A stretch of 64,000 bases of DNA, from positions 1 to 64,000 of the forward strand of contig CANJID010000011.1 in the NCBI GenBank assembly GCA_947474395.1. Reading direction: 5' to 3'. A program made the position numbers and the translations under genes. The stretch is from Caulobacterales bacterium (lineage in GTDB: Bacteria > Pseudomonadota > Alphaproteobacteria > Caulobacterales > Caulobacteraceae). The notes under the pieces are model-generated. The model was not told the origin of the DNA. It saw nothing but the letters and a program-made list of their open reading frames with translations, and ran no database searches. This document shows positions 48,543 to 56,398 of the stretch, one piece after another. Numbering within the stretch: position 1 is the stretch's first letter; each line of letters begins with the position of its first letter.

Positions 48543-49912
48543 GGCCTTGCGCTGGCGAGGCGCACGACGAAGGAGTCTGCGCCCAGCGCCTGGCGGAACG
48601 CACGCCACTCGGCGGCATGCCGCCCCAACATCTCACGCAACTGCTGCTCCACCTCGGCGGGGTCTACATCCAGGGCCTCCGCGGTTTCGCGCGCGGCGCG
48701 GCGAAGGGAGCGCGCGTGTAGCGGCGATTCTGCGAGGTCGGCCAGGTGGTCCATGTGCAGAACGCCGGCGACGGCGTAGCTGCGCATCTTAGATGTGATC
48801 TTATCGAAGCCGGCGGCGACCCCGTCTTCCAGGCGCGACGTGGTCAGCCGCTCCCAGATGTAGGTCTCGGCGGGCTCCTCGATCCCGGCAGTAAACATGC
48901 TCATGCGCCGCAGCATGCAGGCCGCGCAGACGCCGCACTGGCGGCGGCGTCCGTCGACCGAGCTATGGCGCGCTTGCTGCCAGCACGACCGAGTGTCGTT
49001 CCAGGTCGGCGGCTTCGGGAGCGCCTGCGCCGCCCTCAAGGTCTCGCCCTTGGTGCTCCACAGGCGAGGATATTCGTAGTGCACGTCCTTGCCGCTGATG
49101 GCGTGAAACAGGCGCTCCATGCGCCGGGAGAAGGTCGGATGAACCCGATAGTCCGGATAGATCTGGCCGCTGACGGCCAGCATCGGCCCGAAGGCGCCCT
49201 GGCCGCTTTCCGTCACCACGATGCGCTGAACGCCGGCCATCAGCGCGGCAATCCCGGTGACGGCGGCGAACTTGAACCCGCGCGACCGGGCGGACGCCTC
49301 ACCCTGGCGCGGCCGCTTAAGCTTGTAGGGGACCACGGCGAACGCCTGCTTCTTCTTGCTGCGGGGTTGATCCACCCCGCCCGCCCCCAGACGCACGGCG
49401 ACAAGACCGCCCGCACCTTCGCTAGCCGCAACCAAGGCCCGGACGGCGCGGGAATCCAAACCATCGCTGTAAGGCATGATGATCCGCGCGCCGGAATCCA
49501 AGCTCAGGCGACCTTGAGCCACGCGCGGGACGTCGCGCCGCCGCTGCACGAAGCTGAAGCGCCAGACGTCGCCGGTGAGGTGGCCAAGGGCCTCCTCGAG
49601 TGGGACACGAACGTCCGCCCGGTTCCACAGCGCCGGATCATGAACGGCGACCCGCACGTCGAACCGCCGGCTCCAGCTATATTCCGGCCGGGTGCGGCGG
49701 ATGTCGCAGAATTCAGCCGCCGCCGCGACAACCAGCAGGTCGACCAAGACCGGGTTCCAGTCAGCGAAGAAGTAAGACTCGAGCCCGGCGGTCTCGAGTT
49801 GCAGCACCTGGCCGATGGGCGCGCCAAGGGCGCCGTTACGCAGCGGGGTTCCCGGCTCCAGGGCGTCGACGACCAGGGTCGACATGTCGATGTCCAGCGC
49901 GATGGCGTTCAT
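48539..49912 (-). CDS. QueC-like PP-loop enzyme (defence-type, not queuosine synthesis)
   Basis: This 457-residue protein has a PP-loop nucleotide motif YSDGLDS (S149-S154; the usual SGGxDS has Asp in place of the second Gly), the segment VVTESGQGAFGPML comparable to the ENG region of QueC, and a Cys cluster C310, C326, C329, C332 (QCGVCAACMLRR), as in QueC zinc sites. The N-terminal 140 residues are extra and unlike QueC. Large QueC-like proteins occur in antiphage systems (QatC; Cap9 of type IV CBASS), where they act on a partner protein. No QueD, QueE or QueF gene is nearby. It overlaps both flanking genes by 4 bases. Confidence 0.82.
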   Translation of the reverse strand: MNAIALDIDMSTLVVDALEPGTPLRNGALGAPIGQVLQLETAGLESYFFADWNPVLVDLLVVAAAAEFCDIRRTRPEYSWSRRFDVRVAVHDPALWNRADVRVPLEEALGHLTGDVWRFSFVQRRRDVPRVAQGRLSLDSGARIIMPYSDGLDSRAVRALVAASEGAGGLVAVRLGAGGVDQPRSKKKQAFAVVPYKLKRPRQGEASARSRGFKFAAVTGIAALMAGVQRIVVTESGQGAFGPMLAVSGQIYPDYRVHPTFSRRMERLFHAISGKDVHYEYPRLWSTKGETLRAAQALPKPPTWNDTRSCWQQARHSSVDGRRRQCGVCAACMLRRMSMFTAGIEEPAETYIWERLTTSRLEDGVAAGFDKITSKMRSYAVAGVLHMDHLADLAESPLHARSLRRAARETAEALDVDPAEVEQQLREMLGRHAAEWRAFRQALGADSFVVRLASARP

Positions 49913-50472
49913 AGGGGCGGTCCGTCTTCCAATCCTGAGCGATCGACCTTCTGGGAGAGGCTGCGCACGCCTTCGCCGGCGGCGATGCCGGCCGCCAGCC
50001 GATCGGTCCCGATGCTGGGGATCGCGCTGTGCAACTTCTGGCGCAGCCGACCGGCGTCGGCTGACCCTTCGGCGAGGTAGTGTTCTTCCATCTGCCGCGA
50101 CCGGTGCAGGGCGCGGTCATCGAGAGTCGCCTTGATGGCAGCCTCATAGGCGGACGGCCCGGTCTGGCCGTCGCGGGCCACATCGCATGCCTGGGCCGCC
50201 AGTAGCGCCTCGACCGGGTTTTCCGCCGAGGCCTGCAGCCGCCGGGTCTCGGACACGGCCACCTCGCCGAATAGATTGCCGCGCTCGTTGTCCCCGAGCG
50301 CGGCGCGGACTTCCTTTGCGAACGCGGGCCGCACCGCGCCCCAGTCGTTCAACAGCGCCGGCTGAAAGGCCTCGGCGGTTTCGGCGACCGAGTGGGCCGG
50401 GTTTGCCGCGATCTTAGCTAGCCCTTTCCAGGGCCGGCTCATCTTCATGCTCTTGTACGGACCATCGCTCAT
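49909..50472 (-). CDS. Unknown 187-residue protein, first gene of the QueC-like operon
   Basis: I do not recognise this protein. ATG 50472 follows GGAGG; it opens MSDGPYKSMKMSRPWKGLA and is otherwise helical and charged, with no Cys-rich, membrane or enzymatic motif (ASGTDRLAAG-like stretches and VRSLSQKVDRSG near the end). Its stop overlaps the QueC-like start, so the two are produced together, and by analogy with QatB or the Cap9 substrate it may be the protein the QueC-like enzyme acts on. It lacks the N-terminal Gly used in those systems, so the analogy is untested. Confidence 0.6.
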   Translation of the reverse strand: MSDGPYKSMKMSRPWKGLAKIAANPAHSVAETAEAFQPALLNDWGAVRPAFAKEVRAALGDNERGNLFGEVAVSETRRLQASAENPVEALLAAQACDVARDGQTGPSAYEAAIKATLDDRALHRSRQMEEHYLAEGSADAGRLRQKLHSAIPSIGTDRLAAGIAAGEGVRSLSQKVDRSGLEDGPPL

Positions 50473-50485
50473 GGGCCCCTCCAGT

Positions 50486-50560
50486 GTCAGCAAGCTGACT
50501 GAGTCCACCGGTAATGTCAATTATTCCTGGAATAAAGCCTGACAATGTCAGATTCCAGGA
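50486..50560 (-). promoter_or_regulatory. Three stacked palindromes upstream of the QueC-like operon
   Basis: GTCAGC-AA-GCTGAC (50486-50499), TTATTCC-T-GGAATAA (50521-50535) and CTGACA-A-TGTCAG (50539-50551) are perfect dyads. In addition, TCCTGGAAT (50525-50533) and ATTCCAGGA (50552-50560) form an outer inverted repeat around the third. TGTCAG half-sites recur in the first and third. This packed symmetry in a promoter region suggests cooperative operator sites, plausibly for the XRE-peptidase of the same operon. The rest of 50473-50779 shows no other gene. Confidence 0.7.
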
Positions 50561-50779
50561 TCCCAGGGCGTGTCGGCGACACCCCCCGGGCAAGCGGGCC
50601 GGTAAAGGCGCCAGGCTTCACGCGGACATTCCGAAGGTCTCAACGAGCCCAAGCGGACTCCGATGGCCGCACTACCCCGGTTTGCGAGCGCGCCTTAGGT
50701 CCCTTTTTTCGATCTCGAATTGCCACTTTCAGATAATTCCGCGCACAACACTTCGATCGAAGGCTCGCGAGGGGCTGAG

Positions 50780-51391
50780 ATGGGTCAAGCCGTAGTCATC
50801 GCCGTTAGCGTGGTCGCGCTCGTGCTGACCGCGTGTGGGCCTTCGCCAGGAACCGGGCGCAAAGAAGCGTCTACGGCTAGGGAGCCGACGTTCAACCCCC
50901 TCTGGGTTCCGGCGGCTGCGGGCAAGGGCAATTTCGAGGTTTGTTATCCGGACGCTAGAGAGAATGGGCTCGAAAGCGTGACCATCCCAGCGAGGATCAT
51001 TTTTCAATCTTGGGGACCACTGACTGGACCTCTCGCGACGTCAATCAACTACAATCTGCCCGACGGCGGAGCCGAATATCGCCAGATCACGCGGTTCGGC
51101 GTGATGACCGTGGAGACCTTCACCCTTACGACGGTGCAGCCCTGCCGGATCGTCCAGGCGCGCGCCGTACTTAATAGCGGCGAAGGATGGCGAGAAACGC
51201 GAACGTTGGTGGCTGACCACCTATCGTTCCAATCGCTGGGCTTTGGCGTGTCGCCCAAATTTGTTCTTAGTCCATCGAGGTGGAACGACAACCAACGTTC
51301 ACCGGTAAGGGATGCCGTAGAAGGGGTGGGCATCAACGCTACGCCGGTTGGCGACATCGCTGACTCGGTCACGTTGATTGAGAAAGACTAG
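50780..51391 (+). CDS. Hypothetical lipoprotein
   Basis: This 203-residue protein has a lipoprotein signal: MGQAVVIAVSVVALVLTAC with the lipobox LTAC (Cys 19), so it should be anchored in a membrane facing the periplasm. The mature part is beta-rich with two further Cys (FEVCYPDAR, TTVQPCRIV) and matches no family I know. GAGGGG precedes ATG 50780; a longer frame upstream is less likely. It is divergent from the QueC-like operon, with GC content lower than the core genome, consistent with an island gene. Confidence 0.7.
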   Translation: MGQAVVIAVSVVALVLTACGPSPGTGRKEASTAREPTFNPLWVPAAAGKGNFEVCYPDARENGLESVTIPARIIFQSWGPLTGPLATSINYNLPDGGAEYRQITRFGVMTVETFTLTTVQPCRIVQARAVLNSGEGWRETRTLVADHLSFQSLGFGVSPKFVLSPSRWNDNQRSPVRDAVEGVGINATPVGDIADSVTLIEKD

Positions 51392-51541
51392 GTAGCGGCT
51401 CATTGTTGTGGTGCCACCCAGCCAACCCTATCCGTAATCACGCTCCGACAACGCATCCTCGAAGGCGCCCTCCCCGTCTCTTCCGATAAGGCCGCTTACG
51501 CGTAGCCGGTATTTCCACGCTGCGCGTCCTAGTTGACCCCG

Positions 51542-52084
51542 TTACTTCTTGCGTTCGCGGGCGGGGTAGAACGGGTAGCGGCTGACGCCGTCGGAAGGAA
51601 TTTCGGGGCGGTACTTGTCGTGGCAGGCTTGGCAGGTGTCGGTCAGGTGGTCGGCGGCCATGCCGAGCTTCATCTGGTCCTTGGCTTTGGCGGCGTCGCG
51701 CAGGACTCCCGCCGTTTTCTGGATTTCCGCGGCCCAGTTGTGAAAATCCGCGTTCACCTGCTTTTCGGCATCCTTCGCCCCGGTGGTGGCCAGCGTCATC
51801 AGGGTGGCGGCATTGGCGAGATCGATCGAGTCCTGCTCTGCCAGGAGCCAGTCGGGGTCCTCCAGCTTCTCTGCGCTCTGGGCGGCCCATATCCCATCGG
51901 CGGGGATTTCCACCGAGGCGCGCATCACCTCAAGCAGGGTGGTCGGAAGGGGCAGCGGCGCGGGCGCGGCAGGGACGGCGGCCTTTTCGGGCGCCTTGGT
52001 GCAGGCGGCTAGAGGTGCGGCGGCCGCCATGCCGAGCGAGATTGCCGCCACGAGCTTGGCAGCGCGAGGGATCGTGAAAAACAT
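51542..52084 (-). CDS. Cytochrome c-type lipoprotein (c556/c'-like)
   Basis: This 180-residue protein has a signal with lipobox LAAC (Cys 28), a Pro/Ala-rich linker and a helical domain with one heme-binding motif CQACH (151-155) near the C-terminus, the layout of cytochrome c' and c556 proteins (four helices, heme site last). GGAGGA precedes the ATG. It is the last gene of the leftward metal-efflux operon; the link between a cytochrome and efflux is unexplained. Confidence 0.82.
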   Translation of the reverse strand: MFFTIPRAAKLVAAISLGMAAAAPLAACTKAPEKAAVPAAPAPLPLPTTLLEVMRASVEIPADGIWAAQSAEKLEDPDWLLAEQDSIDLANAATLMTLATTGAKDAEKQVNADFHNWAAEIQKTAGVLRDAAKAKDQMKLGMAADHLTDTCQACHDKYRPEIPSDGVSRYPFYPARERKK

Positions 52085-52114
52085 CGCAGTTCCTCCGTTG
52101 GCAGCGCGCCCATT

Positions 52115-52612
52115 TCACTGGACGATTTTGGGCGCCGTTTTTCCCTTAGCCAGTTCGTGGAGCATTTCCTGAGCAAAGCGTTCCGCAGTTTCGAAGCCCA
52201 GCGCCACATCAATTACCGGTGACGCATCCTTCTCCAATGTCATGAGCAGGACGTCGGCGCCGGCGAGTGTTCGGCCGCGCCCGAACGTGTAACCCGTCGG
52301 AGCGAAAGGCTCGGCGCCCACGTGCATGAACACCTTCGCCTCGGACCCGAGCCGGGCAAGCTGCGCCTTATGGGCGGCCGTTCCGGCGGCCATCAGCGCC
52401 GCCATGAGACGCGTGAACAGGGGTTGCGGAAAGAGCACCGTAGCGCGCTCTCCAGAAATGAATTGAAGCTCCATGCCAACGTGCTCGCCGTGTTCGGTGA
52501 TGCCGACAGTTCCGATCCGCTCAACGAGCAGCGCCAAGTTCTCCGGAACCTCCAAGGGAACGTCGGTCAAACCTCCCGGTTTGCGGCGAGGCGCCCGCCT
52601 TTCCTTTCTCAT
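52115..52612 (-). CDS. Hypothetical 165-residue protein in the metal-efflux operon
   Basis: I do not recognise this protein. ATG 52612 has AAGGAG upstream and opens with a basic stretch (MRKERRAPRRKPGG). The body is a soluble alpha/beta sequence (ATVLFPQPLFTRLMAALMAAG, TLAGADVLLMTLEKDASPVIDVALGFETAERFAQEMLHELAKG). No signal peptide, Cys cluster or membrane segment is seen. It lies between DUF190 and the cytochrome on the same strand, so it is probably co-transcribed with them. Confidence 0.65.
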   Translation of the reverse strand: MRKERRAPRRKPGGLTDVPLEVPENLALLVERIGTVGITEHGEHVGMELQFISGERATVLFPQPLFTRLMAALMAAGTAAHKAQLARLGSEAKVFMHVGAEPFAPTGYTFGRGRTLAGADVLLMTLEKDASPVIDVALGFETAERFAQEMLHELAKGKTAPKIVQ

Positions 52613-52693
52613 TCGCTCCACTCCTTCACCGACGTTGCGGTGACGCAGACCCGATCCGAGGACCCACCACACGGCTATTCCTGAGGCGGGGAC

Positions 52694-53044
52694 TCAGGCG
52701 GGGGCCCCAGTATGATGGCCACCGTAGCGAAGAACCTCGACACGCTCGAAGGTGACCAGGCCGATATCTTTCAGGTCGTCCAGAGTGGGGAGGAAGGCCC
52801 TCAGTTGCGGTTCCTCGTCGACGATTTCGATCACCACCGGAAAGTTGTCGTTCAGACCGAATGGCCGATGATCGTGCAGCCGAGCCGCTTGCCCGAATCC
52901 CTTGCTGCCCCGCAGCACCGTGGCGCCGGCGAGGCGGGCGTCTCGCGCGCGCTGCACAATGACGTCCGTCAAGGGACGGTCGCCCAGAAGAGCATGCTCA
53001 TCCGTGTAGATGCGAAGCAGGATCGCTTGGCCGGGCACTTTCAT
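52694..53044 (-). CDS. DUF190 (PII-like) protein
   Basis: This 116-residue protein matches DUF190, small proteins with a PII-like ferredoxin fold often found with metal or ion transport genes. Landmarks are KVPGQAILLRIYTDEHALLGDRPLTDVIVQRARDARLAGATVLRG and DNFPVVIEIVDEEPQLRAFLPTLDDL. They are thought to bind small ligands or partner transporters; the role here is inferred from its place after czcA. GGAGGAAG precedes the ATG. Confidence 0.88.
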   Translation of the reverse strand: MKVPGQAILLRIYTDEHALLGDRPLTDVIVQRARDARLAGATVLRGSKGFGQAARLHDHRPFGLNDNFPVVIEIVDEEPQLRAFLPTLDDLKDIGLVTFERVEVLRYGGHHTGAPA

Positions 53045-53124
53045 GTGGTCTTCCTCCAGGAGGATTGAATCCTAAGGTGAAGGTTGCGCCGGCATGGTTG
53101 GGTGGCCCATGCCGGCGCGCCCGG

Positions 53125-56100
53125 TCAGGGCGTCTGCGGGTGCAGGCCTCCCGGGACTTCTTCCGCTCCGGACCGGCTGGGGACCAGTCGGAGAATGAGT
53201 TGCGAAATGGCCGGCAGGACGAAGAGCGTGACCGCGGTCGCCGTGATCAGTCCGCCGATGACCACCATCGCGAGAGGCTTTTGCACCTCCGCTCCGGTCC
53301 CATGGGCGATCGCCATGGGGATGAAGCCGATCGCCGGAACCAGGCCCGTCATCAGGACGGGACGAAACCGCTCCACGCACCCGGCATAGATCGCCTCGGC
53401 GACGGGCGCGCCCTCATCGATCCTCTGACCGATGTTGGTCATCACCACGAGCCCGTTCAGCACCGCCACGCCCGCCAGCACGATGAAGCCGACCGCAGCC
53501 GAGATGGAGAAGGTGATGCCCGTCAACGCCAGCGCGAAGACGCCGCCCGCAAGACCAAGGGGGATGGCGGCGAACACCGCGGCTGCGCGTGCGAAGCCGC
53601 CAAGCGCCAGGTAGAGGAGGAAGAAGATCATGACGAAACAGATCGGCACCACGAGGGCGAGCCGAGCCGTCGCCGCCTTCAGGTTCTCGTACTGACCTCC
53701 CCAGGTGAGCCAGGACCCCGTCGGCAAGGGAACGGCCCCGACCTTGGATCGCGCCTCGGCGACGAAAGAGCCGATATCGCGGTTGTGGACATTGGCCTGG
53801 ATCACGACCCGGCGTTTCCCGTCTTCCCGGCTGATCTGGTTAAGACCGTCGGCGAAGCGGAATTGCACGAGTTCGCGCAACGGTACGGAATGCTGAGGGC
53901 GTCCGTCGGCCGAAGGCAACATCACGGGCAAGGCGCCCATCGCGTCGAGATCGTCACGCTGGCCCATCGGAACCCGGACAATGATGTCGAAGCGCTTATC
54001 GCCTTCGAAGACGACGCCGGCTTCGCGCCCGCCGAGCGCGGCGGCCACCGTGTCGGCGACTTCCTCCACCCGCAGGCCGAAGCGTGCGATCGCGGCGCGA
54101 TCGAACCTCACGTCCAAGGTCGGGGCTCCAGTGGTCTGCTCCACGCGAACGCCCTCGGCTCCCGGAATTGATTCCAGCACCGCGCCGATCTTCGCCCCCG
54201 CCGCGCTCATCTTGTCGAGGTCGTCGCCGTAGAGCTTGATGGCGACATCGCCCCGGACGCCGGCGATCAGCTCATTGAACCGCATCTGGATCGGCTGGGT
54301 CACTTCGTAGCTGTTGCCGAGCAAGGGAGCGGACATGGCCTCGATCCGCGCGATGACCTTTTCCTTGCTGTCGACGCCCTTCGGCCAATCCTTCTCCGGC
54401 TTGAGGATGATGAACCCGTCGGACTGGTTCGGGGGCATGGGGTCGGTGGCGACCTCGGCTGTGCCGGTCTTGGAGAACATCATCGCCACCTCCGGCAACG
54501 AGCTGATGGCCTTCTCGACCTGCTGCTGCATGGCTCGCGACTGTTCGAGCGCCGTCGACGGGATTTTCAGCGCACCCATGGCGACGTTCTTCTCGTCGAG
54601 CTGGGGGATGAATTCCTGTCCCAGCGTCGTGTAGACGACCGCGGAGACCGCAAAGACCGCCAAGCCGCCCCCGATGAAGAGCCAGGGACGAGCTATGGCG
54701 CTGCGCAAAACCGGCGCGTAGCCCCGCTTCGAATACTCGATCGCCCGGACCTCTTTCTCGGCGACCTTCCCGCGAATGAGGATGGCGACCATGGCCGGCA
54801 CAAAGGTTAGCGAAAGGATGAAGGCCGCGCCCAGGGCGAGCATGATGGTGATCGCCATGGGGGAGAAGGTCTTGCCCTCGACGCCGGTGAAGGCGAGCAG
54901 GGGCGCGAAGACCAGGAAGATGATCGCCTGCCCGTACACGGTCGGACGGATCATCTCCTGGGATGCGTGCAGCACGGTCTCCAGGCGCTCTCGAAGCGCC
55001 AACAATCGGCCTTCGTGATGCTGACGCTCCGCAAGCCGTAGCAGACAGTTCTCGATGATGATCACCGCGCCGTCGACGATCAGTCCGAAGTCGAGGGCGC
55101 CAAGGCTCATCAGGTTCCCGGAGACCTTCAGCGAGTTCATGCCGATCGCCATCATCAGGAAGGAGAACGGGATCACGAGCACGGCGATCAGGGCGGCGCG
55201 CCAATTCCCGAGCAGGAAGAACAGGGTCGCCGCCACCAGGATGGCGCCTTCGGTGAGGTTGCGTTGCACGGTGCCGACGGTGGCGTTCACCAGAACTGAG
55301 CGGTCGAGCGTGGGCGTGGCGACCACTCCCGGCGGAAGCGACTTCCTCACCTCGGTGAGCTTCTCGCCCGCGGCCTTTGCGACCGTCCGGCTGTTCTCGC
55401 CGATGAGCATCAGCGCCGTTCCGATCACAACCTCGTCGCCGTTCTTGCTGGCGGCCCCGGTCCTCAGATCCCCTCCGACGCGGGTGACCGCCACGTCTTT
55501 CACGGCCACGGGAACGGTCTGGCGGGTGGCGATGACCGCGTTGGCTATCTCGTCCAGGGTGCGAACCCGGGCGTCGGCACGGACAAGGTAGGCCTCGCCG
55601 GCCCGCTGGACGAAGTTGGCGCCGACCGAAAGATTCGCCGCTTCGAGCGCCTTCGCCAGTTCGGAGTAGGAGATGCCGTAGGCCGCCAATTTCGACGGAT
55701 CAGGCTCAACGACATACTGCTTTTCATAGCCGCCGATTGAATCGATGCCGGCGACGCCCCTGACCGTGCGGAGTTGCGGCCTGATGATCCAGTCCTGGAC
55801 GGTGCGCAGGTACGCCGCCTGGGCGACCCTGTCGCTCAGTCGCTCCCCGTCTCCCGTCAAATAGGATCCGTCGCTCTGCCAGCCCGGGCTGCCGTCCTTC
55901 CTCGGGGCGCCTGCGCCGCCGGGGTTCGCGAACTCGACCGAGTACATATAGACCTCGCCCAGGCCGGTCGTGACCGGGCCGATCTGCGGCTGGACGTTCG
56001 ACGGCAAGGTGTCGCGGGCCTGCGTCAGGCGTTCGGCGACTTGCTGGCGCGCAAAATAGAGGCTCGTGCTGTCGGCGAAGATGGCCGTGACTTGTGAGAA

Positions 56101-56367
56101 GCCGTTGCGCGAAATCGAGCGCGTCGTCTCAAGGCCGGGGATTCCGGCAAGCGCCGTCTCGATTGGGAAGGTGACCCGCTTCTCGATCTCGACCGGCGAC
56201 AGTGCCGGCGCGATCGAATTGATCTGAACTTGATTGTTGGTGATGTCCGGCACGGCGTCGATGGGCAACTTGGTGAGTTGCCACGCCCCGAAGGCGGCGA
56301 CAAATAGGGTGAGGAGGAGGACATACCAACGCCCCTTCACCGCCATAGAGAGAATCCGACCGATCAT
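53125..56367 (-). CDS. czcA: CzcA-type heavy-metal RND efflux pump (first copy)
   Basis: This 1080-residue inner-membrane proton/metal antiporter has the RND layout: 12 membrane segments, two large periplasmic loops, and the TM4 motif DFGLIVDGAVIIIEN with its key acidic residues, which fits the CzcA/CnrA (Zn, Co, Cd, Ni) class and not the Cu/Ag class CusA. It forms a tripartite pump with the adaptor and TolC-type protein encoded upstream. It is 31 bases from the adaptor gene. Exact metal specificity cannot be read from sequence alone. Confidence 0.94.
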   Translation of the reverse strand: MIGRILSMAVKGRWYVLLLTLFVAAFGAWQLTKLPIDAVPDITNNQVQINSIAPALSPVEIEKRVTFPIETALAGIPGLETTRSISRNGFSQVTAIFADSTSLYFARQQVAERLTQARDTLPSNVQPQIGPVTTGLGEVYMYSVEFANPGGAGAPRKDGSPGWQSDGSYLTGDGERLSDRVAQAAYLRTVQDWIIRPQLRTVRGVAGIDSIGGYEKQYVVEPDPSKLAAYGISYSELAKALEAANLSVGANFVQRAGEAYLVRADARVRTLDEIANAVIATRQTVPVAVKDVAVTRVGGDLRTGAASKNGDEVVIGTALMLIGENSRTVAKAAGEKLTEVRKSLPPGVVATPTLDRSVLVNATVGTVQRNLTEGAILVAATLFFLLGNWRAALIAVLVIPFSFLMMAIGMNSLKVSGNLMSLGALDFGLIVDGAVIIIENCLLRLAERQHHEGRLLALRERLETVLHASQEMIRPTVYGQAIIFLVFAPLLAFTGVEGKTFSPMAITIMLALGAAFILSLTFVPAMVAILIRGKVAEKEVRAIEYSKRGYAPVLRSAIARPWLFIGGGLAVFAVSAVVYTTLGQEFIPQLDEKNVAMGALKIPSTALEQSRAMQQQVEKAISSLPEVAMMFSKTGTAEVATDPMPPNQSDGFIILKPEKDWPKGVDSKEKVIARIEAMSAPLLGNSYEVTQPIQMRFNELIAGVRGDVAIKLYGDDLDKMSAAGAKIGAVLESIPGAEGVRVEQTTGAPTLDVRFDRAAIARFGLRVEEVADTVAAALGGREAGVVFEGDKRFDIIVRVPMGQRDDLDAMGALPVMLPSADGRPQHSVPLRELVQFRFADGLNQISREDGKRRVVIQANVHNRDIGSFVAEARSKVGAVPLPTGSWLTWGGQYENLKAATARLALVVPICFVMIFFLLYLALGGFARAAAVFAAIPLGLAGGVFALALTGITFSISAAVGFIVLAGVAVLNGLVVMTNIGQRIDEGAPVAEAIYAGCVERFRPVLMTGLVPAIGFIPMAIAHGTGAEVQKPLAMVVIGGLITATAVTLFVLPAISQLILRLVPSRSGAEEVPGGLHPQTP

Positions 56368-56398
56368 TTCGGCATGTCTCCGAACCTGGGCAAACGGG

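Noticed and set aside
48539-49912. Queuosine (preQ0) biosynthesis gene queC
   Set aside because: The protein is about twice the length of QueC, its PP-loop has Asp where Gly is usual, and no queD, queE or queF gene is in the window.
48539-50472. A complete QatABCD antiphage system
   Set aside because: Only a QueC-like gene is present; there is no ATPase (QatA) or TatD nuclease (QatD) nearby, and the 187-residue neighbour does not look like QatB or start with Met-Gly.
53125-56367. Copper/silver pump CusA
   Set aside because: The TM4 motif DFGxxxDGAVxxxEN is that of the CzcA class, and the regulator pattern is ZntR/CadR-like.
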